In this document: positions 1-11,100 of the stretch, in pieces | How positions within the stretch are numbered: the first letter of the stretch is position 1 | How the letters are laid out: each line of letters opens with the position of its first letter | Assembly: GCA_016801845.1 (NCBI GenBank) | Contig: CM028927.1 | Coordinates: 5,232,501-5,296,500, forward strand | From: Polydactylus sextarius | Taxonomy: Eukaryota; Chordata; Actinopteri; Polynemidae | Length of the DNA: 64,000 nucleotides | Direction: 5' to 3' | Notes under the pieces: model-generated | The model's database searches: none | What the model was told of the DNA's origin: nothing | Seen by the model: the letters and a program-made list of their open reading frames with translations, nothing else | Program-made: the position numbers and the translations under genes

Positions 1-504
1 ATCATCCTACAGGCAAAGAAGAAATCCTATCTCATGCCTATTAGTGTGAAACTTTATTAAAAGCATTGCCAAGCCACTTAACATATATGAAATTAAATTT
101 ATGACAGTAAAACCTGTCATGAACCTGCATCGTAATTCAACTACAAATGTAACTCCATCTCACCCATCAGCAGTGATCAATGACAGAACATTACTGTTAG
201 TTTACAGGATGTGATTGGTAATAATCAGCATGATTTAGCACAACACAAATCTGATTTTGAATGGAAAATATAATACAAGAATTGAAAATATAATTAAATA
301 CAATGAAAACAATTATAAATGCGTATTTTCTTATTGTTTTATTCTTCAGTAATTTTACTTAAGTTTATTGATACTTAACTGAAGCTCATATAACTGAGAT
401 ATCACATAGTACAACTGATGCTACCTCAAAACTTTAAACAAATTATTTGATCAAATAACAAAATAAAGGAAAATAATAGAGGCACAGAATAAATGCAACG
501 TTAC
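1..504. other. AT-rich non-coding stretch, possibly intron of the left-edge gene
   Basis: No open frame with recognisable protein similarity and no clear repeat is visible here. If the candidate minus-strand exon at 505-529 is real, this is the start of its first intron. It is strongly AT-rich with short homopolymer and TAAT-rich runs, which is ordinary for teleost intron. Confidence 0.4.
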
Positions 505-529
505 CTGTCACTTTTATTGACTCCAGCAT
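505..529 (-). CDS. Candidate first coding exon of a gene divergent from anln (partial)
   Basis: On the minus strand an ATG at 529-527 opens MLESIKVT and runs into a good donor (CAG then gtaacg) after base 505. An in-frame TAA lies nine bases before the ATG, so a start here is possible. The sequence further upstream (about 540-870) is GC-richer than its surroundings and promoter-like. In human, a gene known as KIAA0895/MATCAP2 lies head to head with ANLN, so this could be its fish counterpart. Eight residues are too few to prove that, and the rest of the gene would lie outside the window. The alternative is that this is a non-coding 5-prime exon or not an exon at all. Confidence 0.35.
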
Positions 530-539
530 CCTGTGTTAT

Positions 540-880
540 CAAGGAACCTCAAGTACCACGGAGCTGTTTCAATAATACCGACGTTCCTCGGCAAAGTTAA
601 ATGAGCTAAATTAGCCGGCTAATATCGTCCAAATAAAACCTCCACGATGAAAGCAAGTTATCTGTCGTGACTACATATTTCGACAAGGACAAATGTTTTT
701 TAAAATAAATTATAATGGCTATTAGCTGAGCTGAGTCCAGAGCGTCCCGCCTACACTGATCCCCGAGCAGACTGAGACTGACAGCACAGGCCGAGCTGTC
801 GCTGCACACTGCCTGAGCCGTTTCCATGGTTTCGTTGGTAGCAACGCAACCGAAAGCGACAAACATGGGCGCTTATGGGA
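540..880 (-). promoter_or_regulatory. Promoter-like, CpG-richer segment upstream of the candidate divergent gene
   Basis: This segment is clearly richer in G+C and CpG than the AT-rich sequence on both sides. It contains an inverted motif CGTTG-gtag-CAACG at about 833-846, which resembles an RFX/X-box-like arrangement. It fits a 5-prime exon plus core promoter of a minus-strand transcript. Two overlapping minus-strand open frames here have no recognisable domains and are more likely leader sequence than genes. Confidence 0.35.
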
Positions 881-1002
881 AATGAAGTCCTTCCGGTTAA
901 GACCCGTTGGACTAAATAATATAGCAGTGCTTGGTTTTAAATGGTTTGTGATCCATGCATACGAGAGCAACATTTAGCAGTATTTTCTTTTCGTCTATTT
1001 TT

Positions 1003-1915
1003 AGTGGATTAAATATAATAACAATATTAATAAAATTCAGGCAGTTGTTGCCCTATGATTTGCCTGCACGTCCTCACTCATATTTATTCAAGCTCACTCG
1101 TACTCAATAAATGATTCAACGTAATTTCAGCAATAAGCTAAAAACATTGTAGCGCTAGTTTTTTCTTGCTGGCATCAGTAAAAAATGTAACTCTAAATAG
1201 ATCTTTACATCCATCTCATTCCCCAAAAACAAAACTACTGAGGTACTAACAGCTAAAAGCTAGTACAATAAAACTAAACTAAATTCATGATGACAGAATA
1301 TATGAGCCCTTTTTAATCTCACTTCCACACTAAGTTTTGTCAGTACAGATTTTTATGTCTTATTTTGTGGCCTTTTTGTTAAATTATCCTAAATGTTATT
1401 ACTCTGCAATAAAACATGCCAATGAATGCATGCCAATGAATTTTATAAAGTTTGACCTGTTAGTTTTTGGCATTTGCATATAAAAGTGAACAAAAAACAA
1501 GAAGTGCTTGGCACAGTTATATAACACAGTTAAATGTAGCTCTAGTATGTGCATGACACATAGTAGAGCTACATTAACACTCATCTATATTCAGTGGATT
1601 AAATATAATAACATTATTAATAAAATTTAAGCAGTCGTTGCTCTGTTGCTCTGACAATAAAATGACTAGAGTCATAGTGGCATTTAATATAAAAGCCTTT
1701 TTAATCTTAATTCCACACTAACTTATTTGTATAGTACCCTGGATGTTATGGCTGTTATGATGTTATGTGCTCAGTAAAAGCCACGACAAAAAACAACACC
1801 ACGTGATGTAAAATGTAAATGAAATTGAATTTAAAAAGTTAGAACTGTTAGAACTGTTAGTTTTCAGCATTTGCATATAGAGATAAACTAAAAACAAGAA
1901 GTACATGACAAAGTT
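1003..1915 (+). repeat. Decayed direct duplication upstream of anln
   Basis: Three blocks occur twice in the same order and orientation. A block starting AGTGGATTAAATATAATAAC is at about 1003 and 1590. A block with CCTTTTTAATCT and CCACACTAA is at about 1308 and 1696. A block with GCATTTGCATATA and AACAAGAAGT is at about 1460 and 1865. The offsets (about 590, 390 and 400 bp) differ, so the copies have diverged by indels of up to about 200 bp. The second copy ends just before the anln CCAAT boxes. No coding content is seen. Confidence 0.75.
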
Positions 1916-1954
1916 ATGAGTAGCACAGTGACCTCAGGTTTCCATACACCCGAC

Positions 1955-2065
1955 GCTGTGATTGGTGGAGAGCTTGGCTTCTTGACTCTGATTGGTCGTC
2001 GGGTGATTCTCTCAACGGTTGGAGTCTGCGCAGTAGGCGCAGCGCTGAAATTCAAATTTGAAACA
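1955..2065 (+). promoter_or_regulatory. anln: anln promoter with paired CCAAT boxes and CDE/CHR element
   Basis: Two inverted CCAAT boxes (ATTGG) lie at 1961-1965 and 1991-1995, exactly 30 bp apart. A perfect palindrome TTCAAATTTGAA lies at 2051-2062, giving a CHR motif (TTTGAA) on each strand. GCGCT at 2042-2046 sits four bases before it, the usual CDE-to-CHR spacing. Paired NF-Y sites plus a CHR are the established layout of G2/M genes controlled by the DREAM and MYB-MuvB complexes. Anillin is known to peak in G2/M, so this fits the neighbouring gene. The start codon follows about 135 bp downstream. Binding itself is inferred. Confidence 0.75.
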
Positions 2066-2196
2066 GAAGTCGTTTTGTGCGAGAAAACAGACGCGAAGAG
2101 AAACCGAGAGGCGAAGAGGAGAGAGGCGAGAAATATAGCGACTTTTGAGAAACTCGACTGTTGTAAAATTGCTCGAGTGAGGAGAAGTCGGTCAAA

Positions 2197-5100
2197 ATGG
2201 ATCCATTTACCGAGGTGAGTCGGTAACTTAAACGTTACCTAATGTGAACGTCTATATGTCGCTAATATAAGGTTCGTTCAAAAAAGTGACAGCGTTACAT
2301 GCTAATGCTAACTATCTAACGTAACACTTTCCCTTTTAGCACGTTATTATACACGTTGGGTACAACACGAGATTGACTTTTTCTTTTCTTTTTGTTGTTT
2401 CATTTATTTTGACAGTACTCAAACACTAGCTAACTTTAACTTACAGGAACCAATAGTAATGTACTGAAAATAGGGCGACGCAAATATGTCACGTGTTTCT
2501 TTGTCTTGTTCATATTCGACAAACTCCAGTCAGAACTAAAAATAACAACTGAAGTCAGATACTCAGTTCCTTAACATCCTGCAGGCAGGACATGCTGTTT
2601 TCTTGATGTTTGATAAACTGGCAAATTAGTCAGTCTGCTCACTGAGTAGTTTCTTGATTGTTGTTATAACAACCGTATCAACGCACTTTAAGTTCATTAA
2701 AACATCGTTAATCGTTATCCAAATTTAACGACTTTGTCTCCATTTAAGGCGATGGTATGTATCAGCACTGGAAATTGTCCAACACTTGGCTCTGCGTGAT
2801 TTTCACTGCATCATGATGCACTCATGCTGCTGTGGCAAGCTGATGAGGAATTAATCAAGGATGACTGATCTGAAAACAGTTTGTTGTTGTGGCTTAGATT
2901 TCCTGTTCAGTTGAGTGAGAAAATTCAAACCCAGGAACTGAAGCAGGATTGGCTCATTCCTGTGGAATGCTGAAACAAAATGTGACTTGAGGTTTTCCAT
3001 AGTGAGTGGAAAACTGTTGTAGGCGGTGCAGTGCTGCTGCAAGAATTTGTTGGGGCTTGCACACTTTAAGTACAGCACAGTAAATCAGATCAGTGACAGG
3101 CTGTGGATGAGGCCAGGGGGAGGGAATGACATATAAAGGAGAGGAAAGAGAGTAAGCAAACAAGAGACTGTTTTGTGAGGTAAAAGTTGTAAGAGGTGTA
3201 GGTCTGAGGACGGTTACAAGCTATGTTACAGTGCATAGCGCGCATACATGGAGAACTCGTTAAGTTTTTCTCCAGCAAGAATTTTGGTTTCTCCTCTCAG
3301 TCTTTGCTGCTACAAAAAGCATAGTTCTTGTTAATAAAGAGTCCCATGGACATTAAGGTTGTTGAATCACAAACTCTTAAAGGTCAGTTTTGTGTATGTG
3401 ATTAATTGCTCAACATAGGGATGTCCCAATCAGCTCTTTGATCCCACCCCCCATCAGATTTTTATAATTTTGAGTATTTGCCAATATTGAATCCAGATTT
3501 GATACGTGTATTTGCTTAGATTATTGAGCTGCACACCAGTTTAATACTTTAACAAAAGGCATGACAGATCCACTTAGTTTGCTATTATAATAAAACTTTT
3601 TTGACACCACTGACTTTACAGATATGGAGTTGCTAATGTTGCCTTCAGAATGGGATAAACCCTTTCAAGATGCAAGGTGTTAATAATTGATCTTTAGCGA
3701 TCTTTTGACTTCTGACATAGACACGCTAGTTTTTTCTTCCTCTTAGTTTTGTGAAGTTAGCCTCATCACTCAGAACTCGTGAGAGGGTTTCTTAGTTTTG
3801 CCTAAAGTTTAAAATTTACAAAACTGTCTCCATTGCACACCTCTTGCCCACTTTCATCACTGTTGTCTTCACACAGTGAGCTATGTACATAACCAACAAA
3901 ATTGGTGATTGATAGAAAAACCCACAACTTGGGTGAAAATATTTCTTCTCTACAGTGACATGAACACATTAAAAGTAACTGATGCAGCAATGACACAGTC
4001 CAGTGCAATGGTAAATAATAATGGAACAAATCAGTTATGGTCTTTTTGTTGTGGTGGTTTTGATGGTGTTGTGCTATGATTGAATAAAATACTTTCCATC
4101 CTCTGTGTATAAGCAGCCATTGGAGTAACCATTGAACTCTTGTCCACACAGAAACTGTTGGAGCGGACCCGGGCCCGCAGGGAAAATCTGCAGAAGAAAA
4201 TGGCTGAAAGACCAAATGCAGCAAACCGACAGATGGTCAAAAGGCCCCTGGTTGACACCAATAGTCTGATTAGTGAGCCAGTCGCTGAAAAAAGTCAGCA
4301 GGTGTCTACTAAACCTTCTCCGTCCAAGCGCCGGTGCTCAGCAGAAAATGCAGGTGGTGAGGAAAACCAAGAGCCGAAGATCAGTCAATCTGTGGCCCCC
4401 ACGCTCTCAGATCCTCCCACCGACAAGAAACCACCAGTGGGGCCCAGCAGCAGACATTCCTCCCTGGAGAAGAGTGCTGCTCGACCCGTCATCCGATCTC
4501 AGGCAGAGAGAGAGCATGAAAAGATGGTCATCACTCCTGCTCCTGATAATCAGAGCAGCAGAGATATAGAGATGCCGCCAGCTAGTCCTGCCATCCAGAA
4601 GGTCAATAGGGACCCAGTGGAGGATCCAGCTCCATGTGCTTCTGGCATGAAGTCACGTCTGCAGAGGCTGGCTGAGCAAAGAAAATACTGGGATGGAGAT
4701 GGTAAGAATGCTTTACCATTTTGACTGAAATAAATTATGAAATTATTTAAAGAAACAGTGTTGTTGTGACTAGTAAAAGAAAAAAAAGTCTAATATATCA
4801 TTTATCTTGACCCAAAATGACACATCACTACTTTTCAGCATCCTCTGATGCAGCTCCAGACTGTACTCCTGTGTCCCCGCTGAAGAGTCAAGCTGAGGTT
4901 CCACCGGCTGCTGCCCCGTCTGTGTCCTCAGACCCTCCACTAGGGAGGAGAGGCAGACTGGCCAACCTCGCCGCCACCATTGGAACCTGGGAAGATGATG
5001 TATCGCAAGCTAATATCCCCAAAGAGAAGCCTGCTCCAGCAGTTTCTAAGTTTGCTGTGAGAGATGCCACCGTGGCTGCCAGCACTAAGCCAAGTAATGC

Positions 5101-8100
5101 AGAGACCCGTGTGGTAGCCAGTTCATCTGCAAGCAACAAGTTCACCTCCAGCTCCAATCAGGTAAGTTTACCTGCGATTGTCTCATTCTTTATTATAACT
5201 GGTTTGTTGCCTACTTGTATGTAATACCTTTAAAACACGAACTGGAAAAAAACATGTAAATACAGTATAAGCTTACTGTAGTAACTAGTATATAGTATAC
5301 CACAGTGTTTCCACTAGGACAAAGGAGTAGCAGCAGAGGTGAGGGTTACTGTTAATAATTTACATTGACGTCACTGCTTGTGGACTTGTGGAAGTGGATC
5401 CTATCCAATTCATATATAACATTCAAGACCTGTTTCTCCGTGAGGGAATCTGTTACTAGTTGAAACTACTAACTGTTTTCATGTGTCACAGTGGCCGTCA
5501 TGCAAAGGAAAGTGACAAGTATGAGTATGACCTGTATCAGGGCATTAGTATATGTTTTGAAGAATTAAACATGGAGAAAACATACTACTTATCTCAAAAC
5601 ATACGGACCAAACTATAGTTCCAAATGTTTCTTTTACAAACTTGTTCCTTGTGCAAATGAATGTTTTTGCTTTAACATTGCTGTGTATTATTCACTGAAC
5701 TGTTTCACCTCAATGACCCTGTAGCCAATAATTCCTCATAATGAAATTTGACCAGGATTGAAACAGTAATTTGAATGCTCCCTCCCAGGAACTGTATGTA
5801 GGCGTTAGCTAACATCATCTGTCCAAATTTACATCACTTGTTTATACTGTTGTTTGTGATTTGAATCAAACATAACACCATGAAACATCATCATGGGAAA
5901 CCTCAGCATGCCATTGATTATGTTAGACCCCTGGTGTTTTGTTGTGGTAAATTATAATCTTTAATCTGTGGTTCGAGTTAAGTGTCTGTAGCTCAAAATA
6001 ATATAGTTTTATTCTTTAAAGAGATGAAAGAGCCATCATCTCATTTAGATATATGCAGGTCAAACCTGACTACATTTTTAACACCAAAATTTGAATACAC
6101 TGTTAGTAGATTAGGCCACAAGTGCTGCTTTTAAAATGCTTCATAGAGAACCGAATATCATATGCTTTTTCAGCAGGCTGTGAATGCTCCTGTCAAGTCG
6201 AGCGTCACGGCTGCCCCAACCCCTCAGACAACCGCTGTCTCTGCAACCAGACCAGCCCTTCAATCAGTGAGCAGTCCACAAAAGAGTTCCAACCAGGGGA
6301 GGACCTTCACTGTTACTCCTCAGAAAAGCTACGGCCACGGATCAGCTGTCCCGTCCAGTCCACAGAAGGTCGCCCCATCTTCCTCAACATCTGTACCTCA
6401 AAGCCCCCTGAAGAACCCAGTTCTCTCCAGGGGTCTCAACCTCACTGCGAGCCCCCAGAAGCCAGAACTGTGTGCCAAGCCTGCCACTATCCCACAGGAA
6501 AAGAATACTCCTGGTGGTCCAAGTGAGTTATTTCATGCTTCATTTAGGAAATATACTACTAAGTCAGGACACAGGATTATCAGACAATCTTACAAATATG
6601 AACGACACATTTACAGTGGTTTAATGTTGGAAGTGTCGTCCAAATGTGTGAAAGTAAATGTGTTTTATCTTTTCCAACAGGTGTGAAGAATTTCCTGGAG
6701 CGCTTTGGAGAGAGGTGTCAGGAACGTAACAACCCAAGTTCTCCAGCAGGAGGCGCTGTCCAACCTAAGACTGTAACCCCATCAGTTACACCAAACACCA
6801 GACTGGTACAGGAGAGACTCAGAGCTGCACAGGCCAAAAACACAGCTACTGCCGATCTCACTCAAAAACAGAAGATGGTAGTGTCATGTTATTAAATTAT
6901 TATAGTGTATCTGCTTATGGTTGTGATTGTTCAATTAACCAATATGGTAACATAATCTTCCATGCCTTTCAGGAGCGTGAGTCTGAGCTGGCTCAGATTC
7001 GCAGTCGCTTCCAGAAAGGAAACAATATGTGGAAAAACAAAGATGAAGAAACAGAAACCAAGACAGACTCTGATATCAAGGTTTGCAGACAAATAACAAT
7101 TTATTTCTGTTTAACGTGTCGCATAGTATTCTAATATTTTTCACATGTGCAGACTTTAATTTAACAGACAATATTATTCTTAGGAACAGCTTCTGGAGAG
7201 TAAAGTTGTCCCAGTTGAGCCTCAGGTTGAACCCACAGCTCCATCTGGGAAAGCAGATGTGCCCACCTCTCTTCCAGGTACTTCATGATGTTTCACATTG
7301 GATATTTGATAGTATCTGAAAGTTTGATGGTAGAGATGTGTCTGTAAGTGCCATCTATTAAAAAGTAACATGTTTTATGTTAAACCAGGTGATCGTGGGT
7401 TGCTTGACTTGCCCCCAGCGCTGACATCCAGTCCTCTGAGGGTGGTTGAACAAACTACAGAGAAACAAACTGATGAAACACCAGAAGAAGAAGAGGTGGT
7501 CACAGAGAAAGAGATGAACGTGGACCAGTCCATCAACTCTGCAGTTATCAACGAGCTCTTCGATGGAGTACTGGAGCAGGAAGAGGATGAGGATGAGGAT
7601 GAAGAGGAAGATGCTTTGAATATCTCCTCCATGTCCCTCCTCACTCCACTGGCAGATACTGTGGCTGCTGTGGTGAGGAGTCCACAGAGGGGCATGATGG
7701 TAGGCGGCAACATCACATCTCTCTGCCAGTGTTACTAGATGAAATTTTGTGCTTCAAACAGCTTCATAATAAAATAACATGTCACATGTTTGTACAGACG
7801 TCTACTCCAGCCAGTTCATTCATCGTGAAGAACAAGACTCCAGATGATATTTCAAAACCCAGCAAGTTTCAGAGAACAAACATCATACGGACCGCCTCCA
7901 TAGACAGCGTCGAGGCCTTAGATGACGATCATAAACTGCCGTACAGGTGAATTGTCTTTTCTATCACTCTGATAGCTGCGCTGAAGTTACCTGCTTGTGA
8001 TTTTTTTTTTTTTTAATTAACAATGAATATAAATCTTAAACTTGTTTTTGTGTATTTTAGTATTGATGCATACAGGTCCACCAGAGTGAAGGAGACCGAG

Positions 8101-11100
8101 AGACCCAACGTGAAGCAGGTTATTGTGAGGAAAGAGGATGTTTCATGCAGAGCGGAAGAGCCTGTAGGATCCAGTGGCTTCAGTATCAAACAGAAGATGA
8201 AGGTCTGGAATAAATACTTTGAACTTAAGATGATTTACATACATGGAGAAAAAATATTACCGGCCATAGAATCAAACACAAAGGCTGGTCCCTGTGTGTT
8301 TAACAGTGATTCTGTTGTGTTTTCTTAGGCTTTGACAGCTGAAATTAACTTGCAGCAGACAGTTATTCATCAGGCCAGTCAGGCTCTAAACTGCTGCACA
8401 GATGAGGAGCATGGAAAAGGATCTCAGGTGGAGGCTGAAGCAGAGAGACTGCTGCTGGTGGCAAGTGAGTTCATCCACATAAATGCAGTTACTTGTGCTA
8501 TGCTGCTTTGGAAAGCAGAAGATGAAAAATAATGAACTATGAGTCAGTATTCGGTGACTCCTAGTGTTTCTATCACAGCCTGACTCTCTTTCCTTTTCCT
8601 TCAGTGGAGAGGAGGGAGGCGCTGAAGGCAGAGCTGGAGCGTCTCAGGGCAGGTACATCTGGACAGAAAAAGGCCCCAGAAACTTCTGGCATGTCGGCCT
8701 CCAATGGCTCCATCACTCTGCAGGAGTTGCGTCTGCCTCTCAAGGCAGATTTTGTTTGCTCCATCGCCAACAAGCCAGGTACACTCAAACTGCATCAAAC
8801 AAGAAACATAAAGTGTCACACTTTTGTCACTGATTATCTTCACCTCTGTGTTCTTACTGCATCTTAAAGACTTTAAACAGATTGATGTTAATGTTAGTGT
8901 CTGTATCGAAGTAATTTAAACTACTTGAGACCTTTTGTTAATTTGGGATTCGCTTTTCATTTTGATCCTGGGGTTGAAGTTGCACTGGAGGTTTATTTGG
9001 ATTCATTGTACTTATCGATATTATTTTCTATTGATTATACCAGAATCAACCAAACATTCCTTCTTCATCATGATTCGTGCTGGAGCGGAGAACACTGTGG
9101 CTACACCACTGGCCAGCACACACCGCGGCCTCAGTGGAGACACACTCACCTTCCCCACCAAGTTCACCGTGTAAGTCAAACACCTCCACTGTGTTGTTTG
9201 ACTGGTTATGATTTGATTGTGTGTCAGTCTATGTTTTATTCTCTTGCACAGTGAATATGATTTTGTTGAATATTGAAGATAAAGTCTCCTCCCTCTTCAC
9301 TTTCAGATCTGATGTCACCAGCGACTTTACAATCGATATTGAGGTTTATTGTCTGGTATGTCTCAAATTTTAGATTTAATTTAAAACAAATTTTTTGAAC
9401 TTTTTTTGGTTCTTTAACTTTTTAAACACTTAGCGAAAAAACTGTCTTTGACAACAATCTCTCCTGTTTTATATAGGACACTTTAAATTCTAAATTGTAG
9501 GAAACTAAGGAAACTAACTAGGAAACTACGTCTAATTTTCTAATACTGATGATGCACCATTATTAGAAGTTAAAAATACAGTTAATAATGTTCATTTTTG
9601 ATTAAATTTTGATCATCTATATTATTGTGTATAATTTGGGTACCTACACATAGATGTCCTGTTGTCCCATATTTGGCTGCTGTCCACCATGACTGATTAC
9701 TGACACAACTGTCTTGTCCATTGACACATTCAGGTGCAGAAACGTGAGGTTTGCACTGACAAGAAGAAGAAACCCAGCAAATCTAAAGTAAGTCCCCTTT
9801 GTTGCTTCTCACCAAGTGAAATAATAGATTACACGTCGTCAGTCTGATGGAACATGCTTTATGTGTGTATATGTACAGATAATCTGGAGACAGGTTCATG
9901 AAGCACATGATTTGTGTATGTCGGTATGAATAGTTCATACGTATCAAATCCCTCACTTGTTGGTGGGTGTGCACCATGTGTAAAGAAATTCACCACTTCA
10001 AAATGTTTTCTCTACATGGCTTCAGGTGGTTGATTCATTTTAGTGGAAAAAGAAGATAAAGTGCCACCGGGGCAGATTATAATGTTCACACATTCACGTT
10101 TTAATTATCTCCCTTTCATCTTCTAGGCTATCACTCCAAAGAGACTCCTCGGCATCACTGTAAGGATTTGATTATTTGATTTCTTTTCTACCGCACAACA
10201 ATCTCAAGTCTCTCAGTCTTTTTCTCTCTCAAGAGTTAAATGATTAATTTTTTCCTTTATCTTTTGTTTTTGCAGAAAGGTGCACAGACACCAGGTACAT
10301 CAAAAATATGTGTAAAAATCAATCCAATCAAAATCCAGTGTAATCTAAGTGTTGTCTCACAAGGTGCCAGAGTCATGGGAAATAAAGTAAGCCTGCTCTC
10401 TGTTCTCTCTTTCTTTTCAGTTTTGGCCAGTCCAGGTGGCCCCAATGCTGTTCGCACTAGTAATTTCATCCTGGTTGGATCACACAAGCTCACTCTGTCC
10501 TCCGTTGGGAAAAACAAATTTCCTCTGGAGAAGGTAGAGAAGCCCTCAATGTCATTTTTTACACCCTTTGTATGTCTTTCAAAGCGCATTAGTTTTCATC
10601 TTTATTCTGCATTTTACTGCATGTAGCTGGCTTTTTGTTTGAAGACCTCATAAACCTCATGGGTTACAGTCCTACACATGTGTGCAGGCTTTACAGAGAC
10701 AGGCTGCCTTTGTATTCATTCACCTGCATTGATATCTGTCTTTTAGATCAAATATGAAGGATGTGAAAGGGAACTACTCAGTGGCATGTTTCATACCAAG
10801 GTCTCTACTTGCCTTATTGTCTGTTGTCTTTTGTGATGTGTGTATGGGGGAAGAGTGAACACACTAACAACCCTTCTGCACAGTATTAAACTTGTCTATA
10901 AGGACTTTCTTTCACACCTTTTGATTAAACACATCTTGTATCGTTAAGCACTTGTGAATTAGGACCAGTCATTAAACATCAGGGCTGTAAATTCCAGGTG
11001 CCGTTCCTATGCCCTCTGGAGGGCAACATCTACCTCAAGATCCAGTGTGAAGTCGGCTCCAAGGTGGAGGAGAGAGGCTTCCTGGTGAGCGCATGCAGAT

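Noticed and set aside
606..973. Two overlapping minus-strand open frames of 83-86 codons
   Set aside because: They have no domains and lie in the probable leader/promoter of the candidate divergent gene. Overlapping frames of similar length in a CpG-rich island are expected by chance.
1916..2218. 100-codon plus-strand open frame over the anln promoter and exon 1
   Set aside because: It runs through the CCAAT boxes, the CHR and the leader, is in a different frame from MDPFTE, and resembles no protein. It is a chance frame in GC-richer promoter sequence.
3802..4224. 140-codon minus-strand frame overlapping anln exon 2
   Set aside because: Half of it is antisense to a confirmed anln coding exon and the rest is intron. 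No recognisable family or splice support.
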